DNA of 64,000 bases from Monarcha castaneiventris obscurior (lineage: Eukaryota > Chordata > Aves > Passeriformes > Monarchidae). The number at the start of each line of letters is the position of its first letter. Within the stretch, counting starts at the first letter, position 1. The position numbers were made by a program, and so were the translations under genes. Of the stretch, positions 49,871 to 63,500 are shown one piece after another. The stretch spans positions 13,422,001 to 13,486,000 of the forward strand of contig JAMPIT010000890.1 of assembly GCA_026261815.1 (NCBI GenBank), in the 5' to 3' direction. The notes below the pieces were generated by a model that was not told the origin of the DNA, searched no databases, and saw only the letters and a program-made list of their open reading frames with translations.

Positions 49871-52800
49871 CACACTTAAAAAACTCAACCTTTTTAATTG
49901 CATTCTAATCTCAAAGATCTCAGTTTTAACGAATGGCCTCATTTCAAGGAAATGCAGGCATATCTAGGAACTTTGTTCTTTCTAATTGTGGATTTAATTG
50001 CACATGCACTTGGTCACATTATAATGAAAGAGGGTATTTCTTGACTTGCTTGCTGGCTCACCATACATGTTATAAGAATGTAGAAGTCTTTAAAATCTGT
50101 TCCTAGAGCAGGATGGGATTTACAATTTCTTTGCTGTATATGAGTACCACTTAAGAAGAAGGTATTTAAGCAGAATTGAGGTACATTCAGCAGTTCTGAG
50201 CTCTTGGAGGACATGGGGTCGCATAGTAATTATTAGCAGATGGTTTTCATTAAATACGCAGAACCAAAAGTCTAACTACCTTTGAAAGCTAGGAACAAAT
50301 TGACCTGGAGAGCAGAGAAACAGCTTGAGAAACGCAGGAACTGAAAGAAACTGTAACATTTAACAAGTCTGGAGTGATGGCCCTGTTCTCCTGGTTTCTG
50401 CAGTAAAAGAAACATGGCAGCTGCACTGTGTAGGATGACTCTGTTTACTGGAGAAGGACGGAGAAAAAGGAAAACCAGAAGAGAATAGTGGGAAATACCA
50501 ACAGATTTGCAATAGTAGTGAAGGTCTAAATGTTGAGGGTGTATTTATTTATCTATTTATGACTGAAGTTGCATAGAGGCACAGCACAGACCACTCTACT
50601 CAGCTTGCTAGGTTTTAAGCTAGCTTGATTATCTTTTGTGAAGCCTAGACATAACCTAAGCCTTGTGCAAACTGTTCTGGCTGCACTCTAACTTAGGTAG
50701 TTCCAGAACAAAGGTAAAGACAGGAGACTTCAAGTCTGATTTTGAGTCTAGAAGAGCACACACTTTTGTATACACAGAAAACCACACCTGAGATGGCAGA
50801 ATTGCAGGTTTACAGAACATAGGGTCTTGGCAACTGTTCTGAGCTGACTGACAGTGAATGGGGTCAGGTAGGCCTAAAAACAATCTACAAGAAACACAGC
50901 AGCAAAGGAGAAGCTGTTGCAGCAGACAACAATAAAACCAAAGATCACAAAATAAAGCCCCCCCACAAAAGAAACCCCAAATCCACAGACTTTCCACATA
51001 CAGGGAGCAACCCACGCATCCCAGTGTTTGAGGAGTAAGTCAAAACCACTTGTTATAAACATTTCTTCAATACAATACATAATGCAGAATGCATTATGCA
51101 CAGAAGAAAAAAATTAGCAGTCATTGAATTTGGATATGCTCGGGATGGAAAAGTACTACCAGAACTGCTTCTTATGGAAAACACTTAAACAGCAGAAACT
51201 TGGGTCTAAGATTGGAAGTTTTCAACGAGGCACACACCTGCAAAGGAACTTATGGGATTGCTCAGAGGAAAATATTTCAGTTAGCCATTAACCACAAAGA
51301 AATGTGAAAAGTCTGTGAAAAAAACTGTAGGTTCACTCCCCTTGATTCTTTCAATCTCCTTTACATTTATAGCATCCCGTGAATGTTAATGACTGCCCTA
51401 AATCACAGGGTATTTACCTGGATTTAAAAAAAAAACCAAAACAACGTCGATGTGTATTCTGGCCCAATTAAGCGTAACTCCAAAGCTTCGCTATGTCTTG
51501 AGGCAGATAGAGGGCGAGAAACTTGCATATTCATTGTGCAAAATCATTTGGTTTTCTGCAAAGCACGGATTAAAAATCACTAGCTATTGCCAAGGAGCCT
51601 GGGTCTAACCTATCTGCATAAAGCTTGCACCGTAAGTCTATGCAAAAATCACTTATTCCCATTACACTGTCCTTCTGCTGGCTTCACTGAAGTAAAAATA
51701 GTGCTGATTTGGTCTTGTCAGAGCCACAAACAGATGCGAGGTGAAAGCCAGCCAGGCCAGCTAGTAAACTCACTGAATTCTATGAGTATCTTTCAATATC
51801 AGAAATTATCAGATTATAATTCAAAAGTAAGACTGCAAAGTTACTAAAAGATGAAAACATGCTGGCTGATTCACACGAACACGCAGACACATAGATACAC
51901 CCTGAAGCGTAAAAATAGAGGTGCCAAAGCACCTGATACCACACATTGTCTGCAGCCTATTTGCCTGCAAATGTATTTCCTCCTTGCAGAGCCTGGCAAG
52001 CAGACTACAGAAAAAAAGGCTTTGTAAGTTTCTCAAGGTAATGAAAGAAATCTTAATCCATACAGCTCCTCTCAGATAGGAAAATTCCCATTTGAAATGA
52101 CAACTTGCATCACGCTGAGGCAATTTACAGGTGACAAAGTACTGTATTAGTTCCCCAAAGAGTATAATAAGTTAAACTGCAATTTGGTCTTAACGATCAG
52201 CCAACTGCTGCAAACGGAATAAAAGGACAAGCCAAGTAAAAGTAAAACTGCACACAATAGGGGAGTTGCAGCATCAGAACCAGCAACATATGGAGCACCA
52301 GCACTGGGAGCACACAGCCAGCTCTCACTTCAGGTCCTAAGTGAGTCCTGTCTGGGGCTCTCCATGTGACCGTGGGACTGGCAATCAGGGACAGGATTTG
52401 TGCTCCCACCCACGCTGACAGCACTCCCACCCACCTGCTCACCAGCCCCCCTGCCCCTACATGGCCACCTCTGCACGCTCCACACAGGGCAGCACGATAC
52501 GGTTTTGCAACACATTTCTAGCGCTGCTGTTGCAAGCTCCCACACTGGCTTGCTCAGGATTTGACCTTACAAACTGTGAATATTTGTTGGAAAGCCACGT
52601 TCCTAAAACATGATGATAGGCGCACATATGATACAGGGAATTAGGGATTAGGGATCATCTAATCAACCTCAGGAAGATGACCCAAAATCTTGAGCTTCTT
52701 TTTCCTCCCACCATATGTTTCTATCAGTCAGAAGCTTAAACAAAACCAACATGAACTTACACATCTCAAACAAAAGTGCATAAACAAGCAGTATTTAGAT

Positions 52801-55800
52801 TTTTCTTCTTTTAAATCATGCTGATAATATACTATTTACTCTTTGTATGCTCAACAATATCCTATGGTTAATATCCTCTTTTAAGGTCTATTACTGGAAT
52901 CAAACATTGCCATAAAGATATTAAGATGAATACACCACATTTGATTACACAGATAGTGGAAAAGTGCAAAACCAAGTGCTGTTAATGGCATGATGTAGCA
53001 AAGTTTATAAATAATTATATTTAAATCTTCAACGGGTCAGAGTCTCAAAACAAGCCAAAAACCAAAACTGTGAGCAGTTTGAACTGCAGGTGTTTTCTCT
53101 CCGCACCATATTTATACTAAACACGAAGCAACTGCCAAAGATTACTTAAGAACAATTTAAGAAACTCTATGTTCATTCAGGTGAGAGTGAAACTCATTCA
53201 GTTTACACTGTTGTTTTAGCTTTTAACCACAGGTCCTGCCACTGTCTGTATGTTCCCGTAAGTCTGAACCCTCTCCCATTGGCACAATCCAACAACATTT
53301 CCTATAATTAGAAGAGTGGTCATTTGTTAACCCAGTGTCAACTTGCACTCTGGGCCAGTAGTGAAGCAAGAGGAGACATGTGACCTTTCCACTGACCTGA
53401 ATGATGAGGTGATGACCTCTGAAGTCCAACCCACAAAGGGAAGGGGACACTGCAAAATGGTCATTATGATTAATGGTTTTCTCAGGCTAGGCCAAACGAG
53501 TAATTGCTCAATCAAAAAACCCTCAGGCCCTAAACACTTAGTTTTATTACCTGTAGATATCAGATGTCTTTTCAACTTCTAATCCTCTTTGCTGTAGTTG
53601 GGAATTGCATGGAAACACTTCTTATTGTATTTTAGAAATTCAAATGAAACTTTTTGGATTAAAGGCCTACATAATTAAAATACAATTCACCTGCAAAGCA
53701 AAGGTGACTTTCATAGTTCTTTGTTATTCTGAACTTTGGGTTCCAGCTAGTGAGCTTTGCTTGTGGCATCCTAGTATTGCTTGCAAAAATTTGGATTCCA
53801 AGGAAGATGTTTCAGAAAAAGGGATCATTAACAAGTTGCAAATGTTAGAAAATTAAGCACACTTTCTCAAATTGTTCTCGAGTGAGACAATTGTCTCTTA
53901 TTTTGAAGGCATTAGCAATCTGTTCTGTCAGCCCAAAATATTTGCTGTGCCAAAAATTGAGCAATTCAGCATTATGAATTTCCAACCTTTATTCTAACAC
54001 AACACAGGCAAAGTTTGTATGTATTGTTGCTCACAAGTTCACAGCCCAGGAAAGCAGTCAGTAACTTCTTGACAGGACATTGATAACGTTACCATGATGT
54101 TAGAGTTTGCTGGCAAAACCATCCCATTCCCTTTCATAACTTCTCTAATCTGCAAAGGGATGGCAAACTTAGAGAGATAAAGACCCAAATATTTTTTTTC
54201 CTAGTCCCCAAAAGTTAACATCACAGATGACTGCAATTAACTACAGAAGTTATGTAATGTGTTGGTGAACAGAAGACATTCAACTCCTAAATCTGAAACC
54301 ACAGGGCATTAAATTTGCATGAGAGGCTGTACTTCACATCTGCTGTATTTCAGTGCAACTGACTTCAGAATCACGTCTGATACATTTCTGTTCTCAATTA
54401 CTTCAGCGTCTTTTTCAGCAAGGAGGAGGAGAGGAGCACCTGTCAGCCTTCAGGGAACACTGGGTCACAGGATAATTGCATATTAAATGGTTTCATGGCC
54501 TAGGATAAGTCAGGGATTCTGCCATTTATGGAACAATATAACTGTTGTCAGAAAGCATATCCTATAACAAGAGTCCCACAGTCAACCTAATGACCACAGG
54601 TAAACACCTCCACAATACCTGTCCTTTTTTAGCAGGTCATTAGAAGGGATATACCCCTAGAGAACCAAAATAAAAAGGCAAAATCTGTTAGAATTCCAGA
54701 AGTACTAGGCAGAAAATCTCTGGAACTGCTGGAGAAATTACTATGATTGGGCACCTGCTATTCACTTACCTAACAGTCAAATACTTTTTTTCCACCTTTT
54801 CTTTTAAGCCAGAGACGCCACCAGTAGTACCCTTCTGCATATATCCATGGAGATAACTGAGTTAGCAATTGCACAACTTAATTTAAAAAAGGTTGCCTGG
54901 AGAGTTTAATAGAGAATCCATACACTGCAAAAGAGAGAACATGGAATCACGAAATACTGCATCCAGTCCAAGAATTCAGTATTTCATTTCCTATGAGACC
55001 AGTGATTAAATTCTCTCAGAAAAATGCTAAGCAGTCTACAAAAGCAAAGGTTAACTGATCACTCAGGACAGACCTGGTTGGGATAAAGGTTAAAAATACT
55101 ATGTACAACAAAAAATAATTAATGCATTTTATTTTTTAGTTTTATTTAATCTTGAGTGGTACTTACAGGTAATGTCAGGAGATACATCTTACAGTCTTCT
55201 AACTAAAAGCAATTAATAACAAGAAGTTTGTTGGAAAGGAAAGTGACATTTAGAAATCTGAACCCATAAAATGCTAATGCAATTGTAGTGTTTTTATGCA
55301 TAATCACTCAAACTGAAAATTAAAATATTAAAGTGCAAATGTCTGCTTGCTCTTTTATGCAGTTAAAAATAGCCATTTCTTTCCTGTTAGGAAGATTTAT
55401 TCACTATATGAGTTTTTTTTTTTTCCCTAAAAATCAGCTTTTTGTCTGTTTTTATCTTCAGGCAATCTTTGCTTAAAAGGTTCCTCTTTAAGACTGCTGC
55501 CCTTATCAACTGCTCTCTCTTCTCTATCTTGTCAGCCTTTATAAAAGTTTAAACTCCTGACATTTTCTGCTTCTTTATTGCATCTCTAGTTCCAAACCTG
55601 TCTATATGAATTGGCTCGCATATTGGATTAAAACTGCTCCATAAAATCTGGCTTCAGAGTGAAAAAGAATGTTAGAATTGTTTTCAACTGCTATGAGTCA
55701 TTACTCAGTACTATTTTTCAGTCACCTGGTTTCTTAGTTTTGGTGGATTGAGTTCCCACTCCCTGTTCCAAAGTCCTAAAAGCTCCTAAATTTTTCTCCT

Positions 55801-57583
55801 CAGGCTACAAGAGAAGGACTGGAGGTAGTAGAAAACACATCTTGCTCTACTTTCACTAGCACCATCAGCTAGTCCTCATTTTTCATAAAACCTTGCATTA
55901 TGTGATGTTTTATTCCTCTTTCCCCTGTAACTCTTCTAGGTGGAGCACTTATGGTTCATTTTGTTAATCAGCTCAGTTCTATCAACACGGCATCAGAAAA
56001 ATTTCACTATTACCATGAAGGACAAACACTGGCTATAAATTTATGGTAATAAATCTGTTGTTTTTCCCTGTATCACATCCTTCCTTCCCAACCCCCACTA
56101 GGTTTTAGGTACAAAATGCTCCAAGAACTGCTGATATGCAGACATTATTAAGAGTTTGCACCCATCTAAGCTGGCATCTGGCTAAAAGCACCCTCACCCT
56201 TCCACATTTTTACTTTTAGAATAATAGAAATAGCATCTCAAATCAAAATTCTTCAAGTTCTTAGATACTTCTGTCCTCCCAAGAGTGTTCTCAGACGTAT
56301 CAATAAAAATTTTCGCAGCTCCAAAGTTCATACAGACCTTAAGAAAGATATATTTGTTTAATCACACTAGTGACACTCACCATCACTCTATCTCCCCCAA
56401 GAACTGAGATCTCACTTTTAACTTTGTAACTGTTGCAAGCTCGCTTCCATTAGACAGCTCAAATATGCTGAATGTGTTATGCCAGCAGCATTCCCACGAT
56501 CTAGAACTGACAGAATATCCAGTTCTACATTCACAGGGTCATCTGACATGTTCCTTTGTTTAAAAAGGACATCACTTTATATTTGCCTGCTAAAGTAAGT
56601 TCTATAAAAAATGAGATCATTTGTATCATTACAGCCGTCAATACCCTATGCAGTACTTTCAGACATAAATGAGCAATCCAAAGCTCTAATCAGTAAATAA
56701 GCCTCTTGAAAGTAAAAGTAAAGCCTAAGTAATATAAAGATTTATTTCAGAATAGGCTCAGTCATGTCTTTTCAAAGGTTTCAATCTATCTATTAGAGAT
56801 TTGCTTTAAATGTCTGCTGAGCATAAGACCCATTCATAATGCTAAGGGATTTGTTGGAGAAAATACATTGGTACCATTTTAACAGCCTTTAGTAGACAGT
56901 TTTGACAGCATTCCATATGAAACTTTACTTGCTGGATGGCAGAGCAGTACCTAATCATGAGTTTTATCAATCCATTCAAATTTGACATGTTTACCAACAG
57001 AGAGCAGTCTCAGCTGCTGGGCACACAGACTCCAACCACGGAGAAAGATTTTAAAAGCTTCTGAAACTGCCACAATCTCTGCTCTGGTTCTAGTCCTGAT
57101 TTTTGTATTTTCACTACAAATACTGGACATAACCTGAAGGTCTCACAGCATTTTAAAAATTCAATGTATTATTAAAGAGCTGAAGTCAGATTTCAGTTAT
57201 TTTACTCCTTCAGTTACGTATATATTTTCTCTCTAAAAAGAGCAATCAAGCAGTATAGGAGGGGAAAAAAAAGACTTTCTCTTCCTTTCTGTCTACTATT
57301 TCTCCCACTCCAAAGCCCTGGAGACTGAGCATATTACTTAATTGATTTAAGCCTGCTATATCATCTTTTCACAGTGCACCAACCAGGAGAGAAATTCAAA
57401 TTTGGGTGAAACAGCGATGAAATATAATGTCTGACAGCACCAGATTATTTCTTCTCTTTTCATCTTACTCTGTCTAGGTGGGGGTGGGAGAAGAATTCTG
57501 CAAAATAAAATAAAAGTGACTGACACCATGACTGACAAAAGGTCTGCCAGCCTATGACTAGAGTTTCTAGGCACTTCTACACT
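49871..57583. other. Gene-free stretch
   Basis: No gene is supported. A GC-richer patch at about 52250-52520 creates overlapping short frames on the minus strand. The frames at 50656-51015 and 51821-52123 (minus) and 53605-53856 (plus) show no domains. 55090-55480 is AT-rich, with TTAAT/ATTAAT cores and a T run. No transposon ends recognised. Confidence 0.55.
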
Positions 57584-57690
57584 ACCAAAAAAAAAAAAAA
57601 CCAAAAAAAAAAAACCCACCAAAACAAAAAACACAAAAAAAAAAAAACCCACCAAAAAAACAACACCAAAAACAAACCAAAAAAAACCCC
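57584..57690. repeat. A/C-only low-complexity tract, (A)n/(CCAAAA)n type
   Basis: For 107 consecutive bases the plus strand contains only A and C: poly(A) segments broken by CC, CCC and CACC. A/C-rich sequence with occasional T continues to 57709. It generates the Lys/Asn-rich plus frame and the Phe/Val/Gly-rich minus frame (57356-57700), which are not genes. Confidence 0.95.
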
Positions 57691-57709
57691 TAAAAACCAC
57701 AACCCACCA

Positions 57710-58387
57710 TTTGGACTAATAGTTATTATCCACAACCAACTGAATGGTAACTTTTTAACACTTCAAGAGAGCCCGTGTGTCTGACATATCCTGGTTGCAG
57801 TGCCCCCTCAGTTTGGGTGTAAAGAGGTAGTAAATCTGACCTTAAGTCTTTATTAAAATATAATACAAAAACGTACGTGTCCACAAATTGATGCAGAAGG
57901 GAGGGGGCAAAAAATAATCAAAGAGAGTGAAATTGTTTCTTGGGAATGACTGCTGGCATAATTCTAAAATACACTTTATTTATATTAAGTTCCAAGCTGT
58001 GCTAAAGAGTTTCAGTAGCATATATTTTATTCCCTGTTGGTAACAAATGTGTTTCACTTGGCACCACCGCTATGTCAATTGCCACAGCCTCCATCCATCC
58101 ATCACTAGCTGATTTTCAAAACCTGAAAGATTTTCTTTTAGATACAGCTGTAACTCATTAGCTTCTTTTTGCCAATCTTGTTGCAATGCACTTCTTTAGT
58201 TCCTGCACAGACACACTTTTCTCACTGAATGACAGACTATTTTTGTGCCTTGGTTTTGACTCTAAAGTCAGTAAAATTAGAGTATCATAAGCATGCTCAC
58301 TGTACTTCTGTTATCATTCCTGTTTCTGGCTCTCAACTGAATTCCTAAGCTCTAGTTTACCAATATGCTTGTCCTCTTGAATTTACT
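57710..58387. other. Gene-free stretch
   Basis: Nothing recognised beyond ordinary AT-rich sequence. Confidence 0.6.
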
Positions 58388-58461
58388 TGTTGGTTTTTTT
58401 TGTGTGTTTTTTTTTTTTTGTTTTTTTTTTTTTTTTGTTGTTGTTGTTGTTTTTGTTGTTG
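58388..58461. repeat. T-rich/(TTG)n low-complexity tract
   Basis: Poly(T) runs broken by G or GTGTG, followed by (GTT)n repeats (TTGTTGTTGTTG). The Phe/Val-rich forward frame across it (58365-58580) is an artefact of this composition. Confidence 0.92.
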
Positions 58462-59164
58462 CTAAGGGGAGGGAAAATTGGTACAGTGATCTTTCACATT
58501 CAATAATCTCTTCTCAATGTACATCAGAGACCAGACTGCATTGCTTTATTATCAGTTTACTGCTTAGCCCTTGGAGTTAACATTACGCTAAGTAATATAT
58601 ACCATGTACCATTTACTAGGCAGAGACAAATGTCAAAGACTTAATTTACTGAACATATTCTATCTGTGTTAGAAAAATTGTTAGGTGTAAATTAATCCTG
58701 AAAACAGAGATGACAAAGCCCCAGCCACAAATACTCAGTGGATCACAGTTCATAAACTGTCCAGGATTTTAATCTGTATAGAAAGACCAAGAGTCTCAGG
58801 TCCTGAGGAACATTTAGTCTGGAGAAATAATTAAAGATTTCTATGCCCTTTCTTGAATTAGTTTATAAATTTTAGTCAAACACAAAAAAAAGTCCCATTC
58901 CAACCTTTAGAGTCTCAAAAAACATCCAAGAAATGCTGGGAGGTTTTGTAACATCTATGAAATACATATAATTCTGTGATATCATGGAATAAAGGCTTAA
59001 CAGGCACTCATCTAGAACTACAAACCTAATTATACCATTGTGAATTAAACCACAGCAAATGATATACAACTAAATACTCTCGCTGAAGCTCTTTTTAAAG
59101 CTTTTTCTGTCTCCACCACCATGTAATTCTTATCATTCTCTTTTCCCATGGAGCCATTCAGCTG
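58462..59164. other. Gene-free stretch
   Basis: AT-rich, with no gene or recognised repeat. Confidence 0.6.
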
Positions 59165-59170
59165 TACAGA

Positions 59171-59449
59171 CGTCGAGAGGACACGCAGGGCTCAGAAAAG
59201 CTCAGGAAAGCTGGCTGAGATAGTCCCATGTTTATTGACATCTCATTATCATCTTTTAATTTATTGAAACAAAAAAGCAAGAATGAGCCCTGGAAAGTCC
59301 AGCACCCTGCCTGGGGATGTTCCTTCCTGGCAGGTTCCTGGTCTATGAAGGTTGTACCCTACTGGGATAAAAACAAATCAGGACAACAATAAACACTTCC
59401 CGTATCTTCCAAAGCCAGACCAGCTACATGCTGCTTCCAGCTCAGTATC
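59171..59449 (-). mobile_element. Probable solo LTR (class II-like), degraded ends
   Basis: The minus strand contains two AATAAA signals (plus-strand TTTATT near 59229 and 59260) followed by a GC-richer U5-like end, ..CTGCGTGTCCTCTCGACG. That resembles the ..CGACA end of class II avian LTRs and the 'GTCG..GGACAC..GCAG' order seen at the solo LTR at 43633. The block is flanked by identical 6-bp TACAGA at 59165-59170 and 59450-59455. Against this, the outer bases are CG..TC rather than the expected TG..CA, so either both ends have mutated or the duplication is coincidental. Confidence 0.5.
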
Positions 59450-59455
59450 TACAGA

Positions 59456-60054
59456 AAAGTAAAAACAAAATCCATAAATCAGAGCTTTTTCAGAAACATG
59501 CTGCCACATGAGCAATCATTTTGCACTGAAAACTTGTCTGCAAAGTGCAGCTTAAAAGCCTAGTGATCCTCAAAATGACAATAATATTTCTTAAAAGTTT
59601 TGTGCAGTGTCTGGAACATTAGAGTCTTGAGTGACAAGCAGAATAAAATAGTGACTGCCTTAGTCAGTGTTTTCACTCTTGTCAGCTCATGCATGAGGGT
59701 CTATAAGACCACATAACTTTCTAAAGGTGAAACACATATCTTGATTTATGAATACTTCTGTCACCAGTAAAACAGGAAAGCTAAGAGTAACACAATGCCA
59801 AAACCACTTACTTTATAATATACGTACAATAACAAAAGCTCTGTCCTCTCTGACACAAAACCCTCTTCCTTCACCCTCTATCACTTACCCACAAAATAGG
59901 TGTACACTAACAATATCAAAAAAAGTACTGAAGACAACTCTATTCCCTACTGCCTATTTCCTTCCAGTTTTCCAGGTGGCAATTTCACAGAACCAATTAG
60001 CTTGGAAAAGACCCCTGAGATCACCAAGCACAGATACAGTGAACTAAGTCAATT
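59456..60054. other. Gene-free stretch
   Basis: Short non-informative frames only. Confidence 0.55.
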
Positions 60055-60580
60055 ATGTGGAATTGAGCATAGGCCAAAGTAAGAGGAGGAGGTGCTCCAG
60101 GCATCAGAACAGATGTCTACACAGCAGCCTGTAGAGGACTAGGGGTGTGTTTTCCTGAAGGAAACAGCCTCTGGAGAGGACCCATGCTGGAACTCTAGAA
60201 AAGTGCAAGAGAAGGAACAAGAGAGAAGAACTCCTATGTGCTGATTATATCCCCTCCTAAATCCCACTTGTGCCACTTGGGCCAGGCAGTGGAGTGTGGA
60301 GTAAAGGACTGAAGTTGTTTGAATTTGGGAACAGGAGGAGAGGGTTAACATTCATTTGTTTCTTACTACCCCAATCAAATTTAATTGGCAGTCAGTGAAT
60401 TATCCCCAAGGCAAATCCTTTTTTTGCCCACAGTAGTAATTTTTAAGAAATCCCCCTGCTGTTATCTTGAAACACAAGTTTTCTGATTTCTGTTTGTTTC
60501 CTGGCTTTCCCATCCAACTGAGGTGTGGAGAGTGTGGCTATGTGGGAATTTCACTGCTAACTCACCACGATCTGTAATAA
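60055..60580 (+). mobile_element. Degraded copy of an abundant avian LTR/ERV-type dispersed repeat
   Basis: Several phrases occur in the order I remember from a common bird repeat. These are 'AGGAGGAGGTGCTCCAGGC' (60084-60102), then 'CTGGAGAGGACCCATGCTGGA', then a CATTTGTTTCTTACTACCC segment near 60350. They are followed by 'TTTTTTTGCCCACAGTAGTAATT' near 60419, 'CCCTGCTGTTATCTTGA' and 'TCCCATCCAACTGAGGTGTGGAGAGTGTGGCTATGTGGG' near 60508-60546. The copy is diverged, with many indels. The strand follows the usual orientation of that repeat (..TTTTGCCC..CAGCTGAGG..). I do not assert a family name, and a repeat-library search would settle it. Confidence 0.5.
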
Positions 60581-63500
60581 AACTTCTATGGTTTTACTGA
60601 GATTACTTGATCCCTTGATGCATTTGACAGAGTATTAATTGTGCATTCTACATTTTTCATTTTCCGATGTTTTTCTTCATCGCACGCTCTGTTGGATACG
60701 TTACATTTGTCCATTAAGCAGCTGTTAAGTCTTCTCTGCACCATATATTTGCCAGCTAATACTAAATCACCATGTCAAACATGTACTTACAACACGCTCA
60801 TTTTACCTCAGAGCAAAAAGTTCTCTCAACATCTAAATTGTTCTCTCTGCACTTTCCATTCACCTGCTAACACCAGAAGTCGCCCAGCATACCTCTGCAA
60901 CATGTTTAGGGAACAGACATTTTGCCTTCCCTGGTAATTGGCTGGTACTGCAAGTGCCACTCTCCAAGAAGGTGTTTGGGAGGAAAGGTGTAGTGGATCA
61001 TTTTCACTGCTCCCACTCTTGATGGAGCATGCACCATCAGGACTTGGTAACGCATTTACTTCTCATTATCACTAGTTAGATTTAGTATTAATTGTATGTC
61101 TATTTCAAAAGTTTCTCCTCTTCCAGATTTCCCATTTTACTTCTCTGAAGAGTGTGAAACTGTTCCAGGATTCTCCCCTTTCACTTTAATTATATCTTAA
61201 CTTTAGTATTTTCTCAACTGCTCCGAGACAAATATTCTCATCTTCTCTCAGACTGCTCCCAGGTTCCCTCAGATATATTCCTTTGCAGGAAGAGAAGCTT
61301 AGTTCTAGAACACAGATTCATCACTTAGTTAAATTTACCATTACGTAAATTAGTTTCCCTTGTTCATATTAATGTGTTAGAGATAAAATGCATATACAGA
61401 CATACACATAAATCTATAAACACTAATCATAAGACTAAGCACTAGTTTAGCTCCACTCCCAGAACAGTGAAAGATACAAATTTGTTTACCTCATTTAAAA
61501 CCAACTTAATTTTTTTTATCCTGAACTAAAACCAAATGTGTTCATATTTTAAAGTCAAGACCAAGAAAAAATATGCTTGATAGGACCGAGACAACAGTTC
61601 ATAGTTTTCCAGAGAAAAAAATGCAGGGAGAAGGAAATTAAACAAGCATTCTTGCATATATATCCTGATGTTATTTTCATTATGGAGAAGTAAAATTACA
61701 TTTACTCCCTTCACAGCAAAGGTCAAACAATCTGATAAAATCTAGTTAATGCACTGAGAATGACTGATGTTTAAATGAAAAAGTCATGTTATTTTATGTA
61801 GCAAAACGTGTTCTCTCTTCTTTTTTCTCTCCATATAGTTAATATATTTATTCTTAATATAACAAAAAGGTCTAAAACCAAACTAAAGGTCAGAGGAGCC
61901 TTCTGATTTATGTACGCCCATATCCAATAAAGATTAAGCCATCCATGACATTTTCATAATGGTAACATACCTCCTCTGTTAAGTAATTGAACTATTTAGT
62001 TCAACCACAATATTGATTTTTAGCCTAATCCTTACCCTGTATAAGTACTCACACACCTATTTTACAAACTTCATGCTTCTCTGAAAGAAGGAGCATGGGA
62101 TATTACCAGTAATCATATGTACAATAAAACAAATACACACATAACTTCTTATGTATTCTGACTTAAAACCCCTTGGAATCCACCCTGAACATGGCTTTTT
62201 AGCTCTCAGAAACCAAAGAACTAGTCACTCATCATTATAGGTAAATACATGCTATAAGCTTTCCTTAATATCCATATGCTATGGAAGCATCCGACAGAAC
62301 AGCTGACAGTGTTTACTGCATGTGGAGTTACTGACATGTTCCAGAAAAACATCTCATGGTGTTCTAGAAAAACATTAATAAATGCTCTCCAGAGACACAC
62401 CACTCTCCACCCAACAGCTGAACAGCCATTTGCAGCCTTGACATAGTTCATGATTCTGCTCCTAGACCTTCTAAGCAGGGCAGAAAGTGGGATGATAAAA
62501 ACCCAAGGACCTATGTGATTTTTTGCTAGATCATCTGGAAGCATTGATTTAATTCAAAGGCAATGGAGCTGTAACAGGTGATCAGTTTTTCAGCATTCTG
62601 TATAAAAATCAGTACCAGACAGAGAGAGTCTGGTCAGACATTTAACAGCGGCACACAACACAAACCAATGGCTTTAAATATGTGTACCATTTCATTAAGC
62701 TGGAGTTACTGAACCAATATTGATGCTATCCCATTTATGAGTATTGTCTGTCAGGATAGCAATAATTACTTACTTTCAAATCCAGTTATGATCATCAAGG
62801 TCATATTTTCTGGTGTGGACACCTAATAATACAAGTTTTCTGCTAATTTTCTGCCTTCAATTTTCTCTTCCCATCAAAATCCCATTTCAGTTTGGCAGCT
62901 CAGATTTGAGGCTACCTCAGACTGCCAAATCACCATTATGGAATTTTAGTCTTTTTTCAACTCAGGAAGACTGCCATCTGAAATACTCTCCAGCAATCAC
63001 TTGCAGTGTCTGAGAAGCAATAACTTCTCTATTCTGGGTACAGAATAAAAAGCACCTAAGGTTGATCAGCAAAATAACTTGAATGCTTCTTTAAAAAAAT
63101 ATATAATAATAATATTTGTATTAATATACATAAAATTGCTTGTTGACCCATGAAATAAGTCAAAGCCTAAAATACTGTAGGGCCATACCAAATATAAAGA
63201 GAAGTGTGTAACTATGAATCAGCTGTTTATTTGGTAACGTTCAGTTTATTTACGGTATTATAACCAATGAATAAGCAGCAGAAGCACGTATCTTGAGTGA
63301 GAAATTCAAGCCTGGTTTCCATTCTTTGCCAATTGCAAAGCCATTCCCTCTTATGGATATACCGTCTCTAGCCCTTCCACTTTACCTTCCATGGATTTTC
63401 TATCACCTCTGAATCAGTGACCTGACCTCCAACTCACAGAGATCACCTCTAAAAAATTTCTTGGCTTATTTGACACAGCTTTCAGTCTCCTGTGAGTCTA

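Noticed and set aside
57356..57784. Phe/Val/Gly-rich minus frame and Lys-rich plus frame
   Set aside because: Created by the A/C-only tract. No domain and no conserved start.
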